Positions 38,943 to 49,008 of a DNA stretch of 64,000 nt are shown here, piece after piece. This DNA is from Rhodanobacter sp. Root480 (GTDB lineage: Bacteria > Pseudomonadota > Gammaproteobacteria > Xanthomonadales > Rhodanobacteraceae), in NCBI RefSeq assembly GCF_001426645.1, contig NZ_LMEX01000001.1, positions 1,378,755-1,442,754 on the forward strand, given 5' to 3'. The notes below the pieces were generated by a model, which ran no database searches, was not told the DNA's origin, and was given only the letters and a program-made list of their open reading frames with translations. Numbering within the stretch: position 1 is the first letter of the stretch; each line of letters begins with the position of its first letter. The translations under genes were made by a program, and so were the position numbers.

Positions 38943-39017
38943 CTGTGGGAGCGGCTTCAGCCGCGATGCTTTTGCTCAATGGAACGAAGAGCATCGCGGC
39001 TGAAGCCGCTCCCACAG
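38943..39017. repeat. inverted REP pair between typA and methyltransferase
   Basis: 27-bp perfect arms (38943-38969 and 38991-39017) of the form CTGTGGGAGCGGCTTCAGCC + GCGATGC. It is the G/C variant of the pairs at 15071 and 21681: the central GACTTCAGTC becomes GGCTTCAGCC in both arms, i.e. compensated changes. Confidence 0.92.
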
Positions 39018-39035
39018 GGGACATCGCCAAGGCTG

Positions 39036-39647
39036 TTACACCACCGGCAATTGCGCCCGCTCCAATGCCGCAATATGCCGCTCCAGCCGCGGCCCCAGGT
39101 AGCAATGCGAGCCGCACGACAACAACCCGGCGGCGCCGAACTCGCGCAGATACCACGCCGGCGCGCGGGAGATGAAACCCTGGCGGTCGCCAATCACGTC
39201 ATCGCGGCTGGTGAACACTTCCAGGAAGGCGATCCCCTCCAGCATCTCCACGATGCCGCCCAGGCCGGCGCGGATCTCGGCGGGCTTCAGGTAATGCAGC
39301 ACGTCGGTGCATACGATCAGGTCGAAGCGCTGGTCGAAACGCAGGTATTCCAGCTGGCCGAAGCTGGCCAACCCCACATTGCGGCTGCGGCCGTAACGTG
39401 CGGCGACATACTCGCTGGCATCCAGCCCGCGGTAATCGATGCCCGGTCGCAAGGCGCGCAGCGGCGCGCGCCACACGGCCTCGCCGCATCCCACGTCGAG
39501 CACGTTGCGGATCGGTCGCGCCAGGTAGTACTCGGCCTGGGCCACCACCATCGCCACCTTGCGCCGCAACTCGGCGGGCGAACCGATCGCGTGACGCGGA
39601 TCGCGATACCACTTGTCGAAATAGTTGCGGTCGTAAGTCTTCGGCAT
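39036..39647 (-). CDS. class I SAM-dependent methyltransferase
   Basis: A 203-residue protein with SAM-binding motif I VLDVGCGEAVWRAPLRA, an acidic strand-2 end YRGLDASEYV and motif IV-like FDLIVCTDVLHYLKP. The N-terminus MPKTYDRNYFDKWYRDPRH is seen in other small methyltransferases. Its substrate is unknown. ATG 39647 is chosen as the start of the conserved block. It is divergent from recC. Confidence 0.87.
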   Translation of the reverse strand: MPKTYDRNYFDKWYRDPRHAIGSPAELRRKVAMVVAQAEYYLARPIRNVLDVGCGEAVWRAPLRALRPGIDYRGLDASEYVAARYGRSRNVGLASFGQLEYLRFDQRFDLIVCTDVLHYLKPAEIRAGLGGIVEMLEGIAFLEVFTSRDDVIGDRQGFISRAPAWYLREFGAAGLLSCGSHCYLGPRLERHIAALERAQLPVV

Positions 39648-39739
39648 GCGCTGGCCCGGGCAAAGCTGCATGGTAACTGTCGCAGACGGCGCGACCCATC
39701 TGGGCGACAATCCCCGATCACACAGGAGTGCTGCCTTCC

Positions 39740-42700
39740 GTGAGTTCAGCTGCGCGATCCACTGCCCTACCGATCGAACCCGGCCTGATGGTGCTGCACG
39801 GCAACCGGCTGGAGGATCTGCGCGACCTGCTTGCCGCCTGGCTGGGCCGCGCGCCGTTGCGGCCGCTGGAAAACGAGCTGATGCTGGTGCAGAGCAACGG
39901 CATCGCGCAGTGGCTGAAACTGGCCCTGGCCCGCGCGCCGGACGCCGGCGGGCTGGGCATCAGCGCGGCGATCGACGTGCAACTGCCGGGGCGTTTCCTG
40001 TGGACCGCCTACCGCGCCGTGCTGGGCCGCGATGCAGTGCCGGCCACCTCGCCGTTCGACAAGACGCGGCTCGCCTGGCGGCTGTTGCGGCTGATCCCGC
40101 AGCATCTGGACGACAACGACTTCGCGCCCATGCGCGATTTCCTGGGCGATGACCCGGACTGGCAGAAGCGCTACCAGTTGGCCGCGCGCGTGGCCGACCT
40201 GTTCGACCAATACCAGGTCTACCGCGCCGACTGGCTGGACGACTGGGAACACGGGCGCGACGACCTGCACGATCCCCTGCGTGACCGCCTCACGCCACTG
40301 GCGCCGAACCAGCGCTGGCAGCCGCGACTGTGGCGGTTGCTGCTCGATGATGTGGGCGCGGCGTCGGTGCGCAGCCATCGCGCCGCCGTGCACAAGGCGT
40401 TCGTCGAGCGCGTACCGACACTGGATGCACGGCCAGCGGGGCTGCCCCGGCGCATCGTGGTGTTCGGCATGTCGTCGCTGCCGCAGCAGACGCTGGAGGC
40501 GCTCACCGCGCTGGCGCGCTTTTCCCAGGTGCTGCTGGTGGTCGCCAATCCCTGCCGCCATTACTGGGCCGACATCATCGAGGAGCGCGAACTGCTCAAG
40601 GCCAGCCAGCGGCGACAGGCCGGCAAACCTGGCGCGCCCGCCGTTCCGCGCTACGAGGATCTGCACCTGCACGCCCATCCGCTGCTGGCGGCGTGGGGCA
40701 AGCAGGGGCGCGATTACATCCGCCTGCTGGATGGCTGCGACCAGCCCGACCGCTACCGCCAGCAATTCGCCGCGATCGACCGCGGCATCGACCTGTTCCA
40801 CGACGTGGAAGGCCACGGCCTGCTGCAACAGGTTCAGCAAGCCATCCTGGATCTGGAACCGCTGCCCGCCGACCCGTCATTGCGCAAACCCTGGCGGGCC
40901 GACGACGCATCGTTGCGATTCCATGTGGCGCACAGCCCGCAGCGCGAGGTGGAAATCCTGCACGACCAGTTGCTGGCGATGTTCGAACGCGCCGCCGCTG
41001 CGGGCACGCCGCTGGCGCCACGCGACGTGATCGTGATGGTGCCCGACATCCAGACCTATGCGCCGCACGTGCAGGCCGTGTTCGGACGGTTGCCGGCCAG
41101 CGATCCGCGCTACCTGCCCTGCAGTGTGGCCGACCAGTCCGCGCGCGGCAGCGTGCCGTTGATCGTGGCGCTGGAGCACTTGCTGGCCTTGCCGGAATCA
41201 CGCTTCGCAGCCAGCGAAATTTTCGATCTGCTGGATGTCCCGGCCCTGCGCGAGCGGTTCGGTTTTACCGAAGCCGGACTACCCACGCTGCGGCGCTGGA
41301 TCGAGGACGCCGGCATCCGCTGGGGTCTGGATGGCGCGCAAAAAGGCAGCCTCAACCTGCCCGCGCTGGAACAGAACAGCTGGCGCTTCGGCCTGCGTCG
41401 CATGCTGCTTGGCTACGCGGTAGGCGATGGCGAATCGCTGGATGGCATCGCGCCGTACGCCGATGTCGGCGGGCTGGACGCTGCACTGCTGGGGCCGCTG
41501 AGCCTGCTGCTGGATCAACTGGAACACCACTGGCAGCAATTGCGATTGCCCGCCACGCCCGATGTGTGGAGTGACCGCCTGCACGGGCTGCTGGCGGATT
41601 TCTTCGACCGCAGCGACGCCGAGGACGCACTGCGCCTGAACCGCCTGGACGAGGCTCTGGACGAGTGGCAGCAAGCCTGCCGCGAGGCGGATTTCGCCGA
41701 GCCCATTCCGCTGGCCATCGTGCGCGAACACTGGCTGCAGGCCATCGACGAGAGCCGGCTGTCGCAGCGCTTCATGGGCGGCGCGGTGAGCTTCGGCACG
41801 CTGATGCCGATGCGCGCGATTCCCTTTCGCGTGGTGTGCCTGCTGGGTATGGATGACGGCGCTTACCCGCGCCAGCAGACACCGCTGGATTTCGACCTGA
41901 TGGCGCAACCGGGCCACAGCCGTCCGGGCGACCGTTCGCGCCGCGAGGATGATCGCTACCTGTTCCTCGAAGCCCTGCTGTCCGCCCGCGAAACCTTGTA
42001 CGTGAGCTGGGTCGGCCGCAGCGCGCGGGACAACAGCGCGCTGCCTCCCTCCGTACTGGTGGGGCAATTGCGCGACTACCTGGCCGCCGGCTGGTACCGC
42101 AACGGTGATACGCCCACCGACGCCGGCGCGGGCAAGAACTTGCTCGCCGCGCTCACCACGACCTATCCGCTGCAGCACTTCAGCCGCTGCTATTTCGGCG
42201 CCGGCGAGGATGCGCGGGTATTCACCTACGCGCGGGAGTGGCAGCAGGCGCATCAGCCCGCTCCCGCCGCATTGCCGGCATCGACGCTGGCGCCGTGGCA
42301 ACCGGATGTGGCGTTGGGCATCGGCGCGTTGCAACGCTTCCTGCACAAGCCTGTGGCGTATTTTTTCAATCAACGTTTGAACGTGTTCTTCGCGGAAAAC
42401 AACGACGACGTCAGCGATGACGAACCGTTCGCGCTCGATGGGTTGCAGCGCTACAGCGCCACCCAGGCCGTGCTGCACGCCGCGATCGACCCGGCCGTCG
42501 ACGACGTCGACCATGCCATCGTCGCGGCGGCCGCGCGCCTGCACGATGAAGGCCGCCTGCCGCCCGGTGGATTCGGTGCCGCGTTGCAGGCGGACATCGC
42601 CGAACAGGTCAAGGCGCTGGCCGGCGAATGGCGCGAGGCATGCGCGCAGTGGCCACTCACCGACGACAAGCACGAGCTGCATTACGCCGGCGCGGGATTG

Positions 42701-43222
42701 CAGGTCGAAGACTGGCTCACCGATCTGCGCCGCAACGACGCAGAACAGTACGGCCGCCTGGAACTGGTCAACGGCGCCTTGGCGGACAAGAACGGCAAAC
42801 TGCGCCACGAAAAGTTGTTGTCTGCGTGGGTGATCCATTTGCTGGCCAATGCGAACGGCCTGCACATGCAGACCCGACTGATCGGCGCCGATGCGCAGGC
42901 GCGGCTGGATGCGTTGCCGCCCGAAGACGCGGCTGCCCAACTGGATGCCCTGCTCGCCGCCCTGCATGAAGGCATGCAATCGCCGCTGCCCATCGCCCGC
43001 AAAACCGCGTTCGCGTGGTTGCAATCACCGAAAAACCCGGTCACGGCGGCCAAGGCCTGTTACGAAGGCAACAGCTTCGCCCACATCCCCGGCGAAGCGG
43101 GCGAGGACGCCTATCTGGCGCGTGCCTGGCCCAGCTTCGAGGCATTGCAGGCGGGTGGCTTCGAGCGCTGGTTGCCGCTGTATCAGGCCGTGGTTGATGC
43201 CACCAGCGGGAGCGACGCATGA
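39740..43222 (+). CDS. recC: exodeoxyribonuclease V gamma subunit
   Basis: An ~1160-residue RecC. LMVLHGNRLEDLRDLLAAWL at the start, NELMLVQSNGIAQWLKLALA and FGTLMPMRAIPFRVVCLLGM in the middle are typical of the inactivated-helicase fold. RecC splits the duplex and recognises Chi within the RecBCD end-resection complex. GTG 39740 lies 11 nt after AGGAG; a GTG at 39728 overlaps that site and is less likely, and ATG 39788 is also possible. The stop overlaps the recB start (ATGA). Confidence 0.95.
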   Translation: MSSAARSTALPIEPGLMVLHGNRLEDLRDLLAAWLGRAPLRPLENELMLVQSNGIAQWLKLALARAPDAGGLGISAAIDVQLPGRFLWTAYRAVLGRDAVPATSPFDKTRLAWRLLRLIPQHLDDNDFAPMRDFLGDDPDWQKRYQLAARVADLFDQYQVYRADWLDDWEHGRDDLHDPLRDRLTPLAPNQRWQPRLWRLLLDDVGAASVRSHRAAVHKAFVERVPTLDARPAGLPRRIVVFGMSSLPQQTLEALTALARFSQVLLVVANPCRHYWADIIEERELLKASQRRQAGKPGAPAVPRYEDLHLHAHPLLAAWGKQGRDYIRLLDGCDQPDRYRQQFAAIDRGIDLFHDVEGHGLLQQVQQAILDLEPLPADPSLRKPWRADDASLRFHVAHSPQREVEILHDQLLAMFERAAAAGTPLAPRDVIVMVPDIQTYAPHVQAVFGRLPASDPRYLPCSVADQSARGSVPLIVALEHLLALPESRFAASEIFDLLDVPALRERFGFTEAGLPTLRRWIEDAGIRWGLDGAQKGSLNLPALEQNSWRFGLRRMLLGYAVGDGESLDGIAPYADVGGLDAALLGPLSLLLDQLEHHWQQLRLPATPDVWSDRLHGLLADFFDRSDAEDALRLNRLDEALDEWQQACREADFAEPIPLAIVREHWLQAIDESRLSQRFMGGAVSFGTLMPMRAIPFRVVCLLGMDDGAYPRQQTPLDFDLMAQPGHSRPGDRSRREDDRYLFLEALLSARETLYVSWVGRSARDNSALPPSVLVGQLRDYLAAGWYRNGDTPTDAGAGKNLLAALTTTYPLQHFSRCYFGAGEDARVFTYAREWQQAHQPAPAALPASTLAPWQPDVALGIGALQRFLHKPVAYFFNQRLNVFFAENNDDVSDDEPFALDGLQRYSATQAVLHAAIDPAVDDVDHAIVAAAARLHDEGRLPPGGFGAALQADIAEQVKALAGEWREACAQWPLTDDKHELHYAGAGLQVEDWLTDLRRNDAEQYGRLELVNGALADKNGKLRHEKLLSAWVIHLLANANGLHMQTRLIGADAQARLDALPPEDAAAQLDALLAALHEGMQSPLPIARKTAFAWLQSPKNPVTAAKACYEGNSFAHIPGEAGEDAYLARAWPSFEALQAGGFERWLPLYQAVVDATSGSDA

Positions 43223-46200
43223 CGCGGATCGAATCCCTCGCCCCCCTGCACCTGCCACTGCACGGCGTACGCCTGATCGAGGCCAGCGCAGGTACGGGCA
43301 AGACATGGACGATCGCCGCGCTGTATCTGCGCCTGGTGCTCGGGCATGGCGACACCGCAACGCCGTTGCTGCCGCCGCAAATCCTGGTGGTCACCTTCAC
43401 CAAGGCCGCCACCGCCGAACTGCGCGAGCGCATCCGTGCACGCCTGGGCGAAGCCGCCGCCGCGTTCCGCGGCCAGGGCCTTGCCGACGATTTCCTGACC
43501 AAACTGGTCGCCGAGTATCCGGAGGCCGACGATCGCGCCCGCGCCGCCCGCCAGCTGGAACTTGCCGCGCAATGGATGGACGAGGCCGCCGTCCACACCA
43601 TCCACGGCTGGTGCCAACGCATGTTGAGCCAGCATGCGTTCGACAGCGGCCACGCGTTCGTGCAGAACGCCACCGGCGACGAAACCGAACTGCTTGTCGA
43701 GGCCGTGCGCGACTACTGGCGCCAGAACTTTTTCGCGCTCGACCGCCGCGATGCCGAGCAGGTCACCGCGCTGTGGAAAGCACCCGGCGACCTGCAATCC
43801 AGCGTCGTACCGCTGTTGCGCCAGCCGCTGGAGAATCTTCGTCTGGACGGCCAAACCCTGCCGGTCATCGACAGCCTCGCCATAGCCATGCAGGCACAAC
43901 TGGCTCCGCTGCATGAAGCAGACAACATCGCGCGCCAGCTCTGGCGCGACGCCGCCGACACCATCGAGGCCAAACTGAAAGCCGCGATCGAGGCCAAGGC
44001 GCTCAGCGCTGCCACCTACAAGGCGGCGCAATTCCCCCTGGACATGGACGAATTGCGCCACTGGGCCAGCGACAACGCCGCCATCGACGACAAGACGCTG
44101 GCGCGCTACACGCAAAACAAACTGCTGGCCGCCACCAACAAGAACCACGAGACACCGCGGCACCCCGCCTTCGCCGCCATTGAGCAACTGCTGGAAGCCC
44201 GGCCCATCGGCAAGGCACTCAAACCGCTGATCTTGGCCCACGCCGTGCCATGGATCGCGGCGCAGATGGAAACGGCCAAGCAGCAGCGCGCGCAACTGGG
44301 TTTCGACGACATGCTCAAGCGTCTGGACCGGGCGCTGCATGACGGCAACGGCGAGCAACTGGCGAACACGATCGCCGCGCAATACCCGGTGGCGCTGATC
44401 GACGAGTTCCAGGACACCGACCCGCAGCAATGGCGCATTTTCCGGCAGATTTACGCGCAGCGCGCCGACACCGGACTGCTGCTGATCGGCGACCCCAAGC
44501 AGGCGATCTACAGCTTCCGCGGCGCCGATATCCACACCTACCTGCTGGCGCGCAACAGCGCCCGCCAGCCGACCTGGACGCTCACCACCAACTACCGCTC
44601 CACCGAGGACATGGTCAAAGCAGTGAACCGCGTGTTCGGTTTCGCCGAGGAACACGCACAGGGTGCCTTCCTGTTCGGCAAGGATCAGCACGGCCTGCCC
44701 TTCCTGCCGGTAACCGCGCAAGGGCGCGCGGAGCGCCTGCTGCTGCACGACCTGCCCATGCCCGCGCTGCAACTCGCCGTGGCCGCCGACCCAACGCCGA
44801 TGAGCAAGGACGCCTACCAGAAGATGATGGCCGCACACGCCGCCGCCACGCTGGTGCAATGGCTGGATGCGGCGCAGCGCGGTGAATGCGGTTTCGCCGA
44901 TGCGCAGGGCGGCTTCAAGCCATTGTCCACCGGCGATATCGCCATCCTGGTGCGCACCGGTAGCGAAGCGAAGCTCATGCGCGATGCGCTGCAATCGCGC
45001 GGGTTGGCCAGCGTCTATCTGTCCGACCGCGATTCGGTGTACGCCTCGCCCGAGGCCCACGACCTGCTGTTGTGGCTGCACGCCTGCGCCGAGCCCGGCT
45101 CCGACCGCGCCATGCGCGCGGCGTTGGCCAGCGACACGCTGGGCCAGGGTTATGCCGAGCTGGATCGCCTGAATCAGGACGAGATGTACTGGGAAAGCTG
45201 CGGCGACCGCTTCCGCCAGTTGCACGACACCTGGCTGCGCCATGGCGTGCTGGCGATGATGCACGACCTGCTGCATGCGTTCCGCCTGCCCGCGGCACTG
45301 CTGGCCCGCGCCGATGGCGAGCGCGCGCTGACCAACCTGCTGCATCTGGCCGAACTGCTGCAGCAAGCCGCCACCGCGCTGGATGGCGAACATGCGCTGA
45401 TCCGCCACCTGACCACCCAGATCGCCGATGCCGGCAGCGCGATGGAAACCGCCGACGAGAAAATCGTGCGGCTGGAAAGCGAGGCCGGGCTGATCAAGAT
45501 CGTCACCATCCACAAGTCCAAGGGGCTGGAATACCCCGTGGTAATGCTGCCTTTCGTCTGCGGCCTGCGCGAGACAAAACTCACCGACAGCTTCGTCTGG
45601 CACGACGACGCCAACCAACCCGCGCTGGATCTTCAACCGACCGGCGCTGCACTCGCTGCCGCCGAACGCGAACGGTTGCAGGAGGATCTGCGGCTTTTCT
45701 ACGTGGCGCTCACCCGCGCGCGCCACAGCTGCTGGCTGGGCATCGGCAATCTCAAGGATGGCCAGAAGAAAACCTCCGGCCTGCACAAATCCGCGTTCGG
45801 CCATGTCTTGGCCGGCGGCGAAAGCATCGAGGCGGAAGCGCTTTCGGCGCGGATCGAACAGCTTTCAAATGGCCATCCATACGTCCATGTCAGCAAGCTG
45901 GAAGAACCAGCGGAAACAAGGCGCCACCAGCCCACCGCCGAGACACCAGCCATCCAGCCCGCGCGCACTTTCCACGGACAACCGGCCGAACCGTGGTGGA
46001 TCGCCAGTTACAGCGCGTTGAAAGTCGCCTCGGTGGAGGCGGCGCCGCGTCACCCGGCGCCGGAAACGGCACAGCAGGACAAGCTGACCGAAGCGCTGAA
46101 CGAATCTCCTGCGTCGCCCCCGCCGATGGGCAACGTCGAAACACCAACCATCCACAACTTCCCTCGTGGCGCCCAACCCGGCACCTTCCTGCACGACCTG

Positions 46201-46890
46201 CTTGAAACGGCGGCCGATGAAGGCTTTGCATACAGCGCCACTGCACCAGCCACGCAGAGCGCGCTGATCGATCACCGTTGCCGCCGCGATTTGCAACGAT
46301 GGAGCGACATGCTGGCGGCGTGGCTACCGCAGTTTCTGAATACGCCGCTGCCCTTGCCCACGGGTGAAAGCGTGCCGCTGGCCGCGCTGGGCGACCACGC
46401 TTACCGCGCCGAACTGGAGTTCTGGTTCGAGGCCCATCGCGTGGATGCCAGCGCGCTGGATCAGCTGGTCACCGCGCACACGCTGGACGCGCGGCCCCGC
46501 GCGCCACTGCTGCCCGACCGCCTCAACGGCATGCTGAAGGGCTTCATCGATCTGGTGGTCGAACACGGCGGCCGCTATTACATCGTCGATTACAAATCGA
46601 ACTGGCTGGGCGCCGACGCGGCGGCCTACACCATCGATGCCATGCGCGATTCGGTGCTGCACAGCCGTTACGACCTGCAGTACGCGATCTACACGCTGGC
46701 CCTGCATCGGCAATTGCGCGCGCGCCTGCCTGGCTACGATTACGCGCAGCATGTCGGCGGCGTGCTCTACCTGTATTTGCGCGGCATCGATGGCACCGGC
46801 CATGGCGTGCACAGCGAACGTCTGCCGTTTGCGCTGGTGGACGCGATGGACCGCCTGTTCGCCGCGGGAGACGCACACGATGCCCACTGA
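43219..46890 (+). CDS. recB: exodeoxyribonuclease V beta subunit
   Basis: A 1223-residue UvrD-family 3'-5' helicase and nuclease. Walker A is EASAGTGKTWTIAALYLRL (~residues 21-39), motif II IDEFQDTDPQQWRIF (~395) and motif III-IV LLIGDPKQAIYSFRGAD. The VTIHKSKGLEYPVVMLPF block and VALTRARH (motif VI) follow. The C-terminal nuclease site GFIDLVVEHGGRYYIVDYKS has the Asp/Asp/Lys of RecB-family nucleases. It is both the slow motor and the only nuclease of the complex. It is coupled by overlaps to recC upstream and recD downstream. Confidence 0.97.
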   Translation: MTRIESLAPLHLPLHGVRLIEASAGTGKTWTIAALYLRLVLGHGDTATPLLPPQILVVTFTKAATAELRERIRARLGEAAAAFRGQGLADDFLTKLVAEYPEADDRARAARQLELAAQWMDEAAVHTIHGWCQRMLSQHAFDSGHAFVQNATGDETELLVEAVRDYWRQNFFALDRRDAEQVTALWKAPGDLQSSVVPLLRQPLENLRLDGQTLPVIDSLAIAMQAQLAPLHEADNIARQLWRDAADTIEAKLKAAIEAKALSAATYKAAQFPLDMDELRHWASDNAAIDDKTLARYTQNKLLAATNKNHETPRHPAFAAIEQLLEARPIGKALKPLILAHAVPWIAAQMETAKQQRAQLGFDDMLKRLDRALHDGNGEQLANTIAAQYPVALIDEFQDTDPQQWRIFRQIYAQRADTGLLLIGDPKQAIYSFRGADIHTYLLARNSARQPTWTLTTNYRSTEDMVKAVNRVFGFAEEHAQGAFLFGKDQHGLPFLPVTAQGRAERLLLHDLPMPALQLAVAADPTPMSKDAYQKMMAAHAAATLVQWLDAAQRGECGFADAQGGFKPLSTGDIAILVRTGSEAKLMRDALQSRGLASVYLSDRDSVYASPEAHDLLLWLHACAEPGSDRAMRAALASDTLGQGYAELDRLNQDEMYWESCGDRFRQLHDTWLRHGVLAMMHDLLHAFRLPAALLARADGERALTNLLHLAELLQQAATALDGEHALIRHLTTQIADAGSAMETADEKIVRLESEAGLIKIVTIHKSKGLEYPVVMLPFVCGLRETKLTDSFVWHDDANQPALDLQPTGAALAAAERERLQEDLRLFYVALTRARHSCWLGIGNLKDGQKKTSGLHKSAFGHVLAGGESIEAEALSARIEQLSNGHPYVHVSKLEEPAETRRHQPTAETPAIQPARTFHGQPAEPWWIASYSALKVASVEAAPRHPAPETAQQDKLTEALNESPASPPPMGNVETPTIHNFPRGAQPGTFLHDLLETAADEGFAYSATAPATQSALIDHRCRRDLQRWSDMLAAWLPQFLNTPLPLPTGESVPLAALGDHAYRAELEFWFEAHRVDASALDQLVTAHTLDARPRAPLLPDRLNGMLKGFIDLVVEHGGRYYIVDYKSNWLGADAAAYTIDAMRDSVLHSRYDLQYAIYTLALHRQLRARLPGYDYAQHVGGVLYLYLRGIDGTGHGVHSERLPFALVDAMDRLFAAGDAHDAH

Positions 46891-48913
46891 GTCGCTCGCC
46901 GCGATGTTCGAATCGGATATCGCACAGCATCGGCTGCGACCACTGGACGTGGCGCTGGCGCGTTTCCTAGCCGAGCGCGACAACGCCGCACCGGCACCGT
47001 TGTTGTGGCTGGGCGCCCTGCTCAGCCGTCAGCTGGCCGATGGCCATCTGTGCCTGGATATCGACGCACTGGACGCCATGGCCGACGAGCAGCAATGGCC
47101 CTTCCCCTGGCGCACCTTGCTGCACCGCGTGCAGGAGGACGTCGGCACATGGCGTTCCCCGTTGATTGCCGACGCCAAGGGCCAGCCCACCGCCGCGCCG
47201 CTGGTGCGCGACGGCAGCCGGTTGTACCTGCGTCGCTACTGGAACCACGAATGCCACGTGGCTGCGGCCATTCGCGAACGCCTGACGCGGCCCCACGAGC
47301 TGCCGCTGCAGCTGGCCGACGAACTTCAACGGTTGTTTCCATCAAACGGAAAGAACCCAGTCGAAGCGGTGCACGACACGGCGCCCCTCCACTGGCAGAA
47401 AATCGCCTGCGCACTGGCGGCGCGATCCGCCTTCAGCGTCATCACCGGTGGACCGGGCACCGGCAAAACCACTACCGTCGTGCGGCTGTTGGGGTTGCTG
47501 CAGACCCTGCATCTGCGCGAGCACGCGCGGCCGCTGCGCATCCGACTGGCGGCGCCCACCGGCAAAGCCGCCGAACGCCTGACCGCTTCGATCATCGCGC
47601 AACTGACCACACTGGACGTCGATACAGATGCCCGTACCGCCATTCCCACCCAGGTCGACACGCTGCACCGCCTGCTCGGCTCACGCCCGGACACCCGCCG
47701 CTTTCGCCACGACCGCGCCAATCCATTGCACCTGGACGTGCTGGTGATCGACGAAGCGTCGATGATCGATCTGGAGATGATGTCCGCAGTGCTGTCCGCG
47801 CTACCTGCCAGCGCACGGCTGATCCTGCTGGGCGACAAGGATCAGCTATCCTCGGTGGAAGCCGGCGCCGTACTGGGCGACCTGTGCCGCCGCGCGCAGG
47901 GCGGTCACTACGATGACGCCACCGCACAATGGCTGAAGGCCACCACCGGCGAAGATGTCTCGCCGTTCGTGACCGCCGACGCCAACGCGCTCGACCAGCA
48001 AGTGGCCATGCTGCGGCATAGCCACCGCTTCGATGCCGGCAGCGGCATCGGCAGACTCGCCGCTGCCGTGAACATGGGCGATGCATCCGCCGTGCACGCA
48101 TTGCTGACGACCGCCACGACCGACGTGATATGGGAGCCATCGGCGACACCCTCACACCTGGTCGACCTGGCGATAGATGGACGTTCGCACGCACAGGGCG
48201 ACAGCAGCGACGCCAACGCATGCGGACATCGCCACTACCTTGAACAACTGCAGCGCCAACGCCCCACCGATGACGCAGGCAACGACGCCCACGATGCGTG
48301 GGCACTCGACACGCTGCACGCGTTCAACCGCTTTCAGCTGCTGTGCGCCTTGCGCCGCGGACCGTACGGCGTGGAAGGGCTGAACCGCCAGATCGCCGAA
48401 GCACTGCAAGCGCGTAGCCTGATCGAAAGCCGCTTAGCGGGCGTCGGCCCGGGCCATGCAAACGAAGGCTGGTACGAAGGCCGCCCCGTCATGGTCACGC
48501 GCAATGACTACAGCCTGGGCCTGTCCAATGGCGACGTCGGCATCTGCTTGCGCTTCCCCGATGGCGAAGGCGGCGCGCGACTGGCCGTGGCATTCCCCGC
48601 CAGCACGACGCCAGGCGCAAGAGGCAGCACACACGTACGCCGCATCCTGCCCTCACGCCTCAACGATGTCGCCACTGCCTACGCGATGACAGTGCACAAA
48701 TCGCAAGGCTCGGAATTCGAACACACCCTGCTGGCCCTGCCACCCGACCCCGGCCCCCTGCTCACCCGCGAACTGCTCTACACCGGCATCACCCGCGCCC
48801 GCCGCTGGTTCACCCTGGCCGGCAGCGAGGAGATCATCGAGCTGGCGACCCGGCAACAGACCCGGCGGTACTCGGGGCTGGCTGAGCGGCTGGGAGAAAA
48901 CCAGGCTCGATAG
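46880..48913 (+). CDS. recD: exodeoxyribonuclease V alpha subunit
   Basis: A 677-residue superfamily 1B 5'-3' helicase, longer than the ~608-residue E. coli RecD. Walker A VITGGPGTGKTTTVVRLLG, LDVLVIDEASMIDLEMM, LILLGDKDQLSSVEAGAVLG and the C-terminal AYAMTVHKSQGSEFEHTLL are seen. ATG 46880 (MPTESLAAMF) lies 11 nt inside recB with GGGAG 9 nt upstream; the longer frame from 46637 is a recB shadow. RecD is the fast motor and keeps nuclease activity on before Chi. Confidence 0.96.
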   Translation: MPTESLAAMFESDIAQHRLRPLDVALARFLAERDNAAPAPLLWLGALLSRQLADGHLCLDIDALDAMADEQQWPFPWRTLLHRVQEDVGTWRSPLIADAKGQPTAAPLVRDGSRLYLRRYWNHECHVAAAIRERLTRPHELPLQLADELQRLFPSNGKNPVEAVHDTAPLHWQKIACALAARSAFSVITGGPGTGKTTTVVRLLGLLQTLHLREHARPLRIRLAAPTGKAAERLTASIIAQLTTLDVDTDARTAIPTQVDTLHRLLGSRPDTRRFRHDRANPLHLDVLVIDEASMIDLEMMSAVLSALPASARLILLGDKDQLSSVEAGAVLGDLCRRAQGGHYDDATAQWLKATTGEDVSPFVTADANALDQQVAMLRHSHRFDAGSGIGRLAAAVNMGDASAVHALLTTATTDVIWEPSATPSHLVDLAIDGRSHAQGDSSDANACGHRHYLEQLQRQRPTDDAGNDAHDAWALDTLHAFNRFQLLCALRRGPYGVEGLNRQIAEALQARSLIESRLAGVGPGHANEGWYEGRPVMVTRNDYSLGLSNGDVGICLRFPDGEGGARLAVAFPASTTPGARGSTHVRRILPSRLNDVATAYAMTVHKSQGSEFEHTLLALPPDPGPLLTRELLYTGITRARRWFTLAGSEEIIELATRQQTRRYSGLAERLGENQAR

Positions 48914-48929
48914 CACGAATGGCCGCTCA

Positions 48930-48990
48930 AGAAAGCTGACGACTTCAGTCGCGCGCTCCTATTGAAACCTCGGGGAGAGAAGCGACTGAA
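48930..48990. repeat. degenerate REP pair after recD
   Basis: GACGACTTCAGTCGCGCGCT and, inverted, AGCGACTGAAGTCGGCTCGT: a worn pair of the GACTTCAGTC family with unequal arms, between recD and fimT stops. Confidence 0.7.
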
Positions 48991-49008
48991 GTCGGCTCGT
49001 GGAAGGAA

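Noticed and set aside
43183..45804. 873-codon minus-strand ORF opposite recB
   Set aside because: Shadow of recB; composition typical of antisense frames and no motif.
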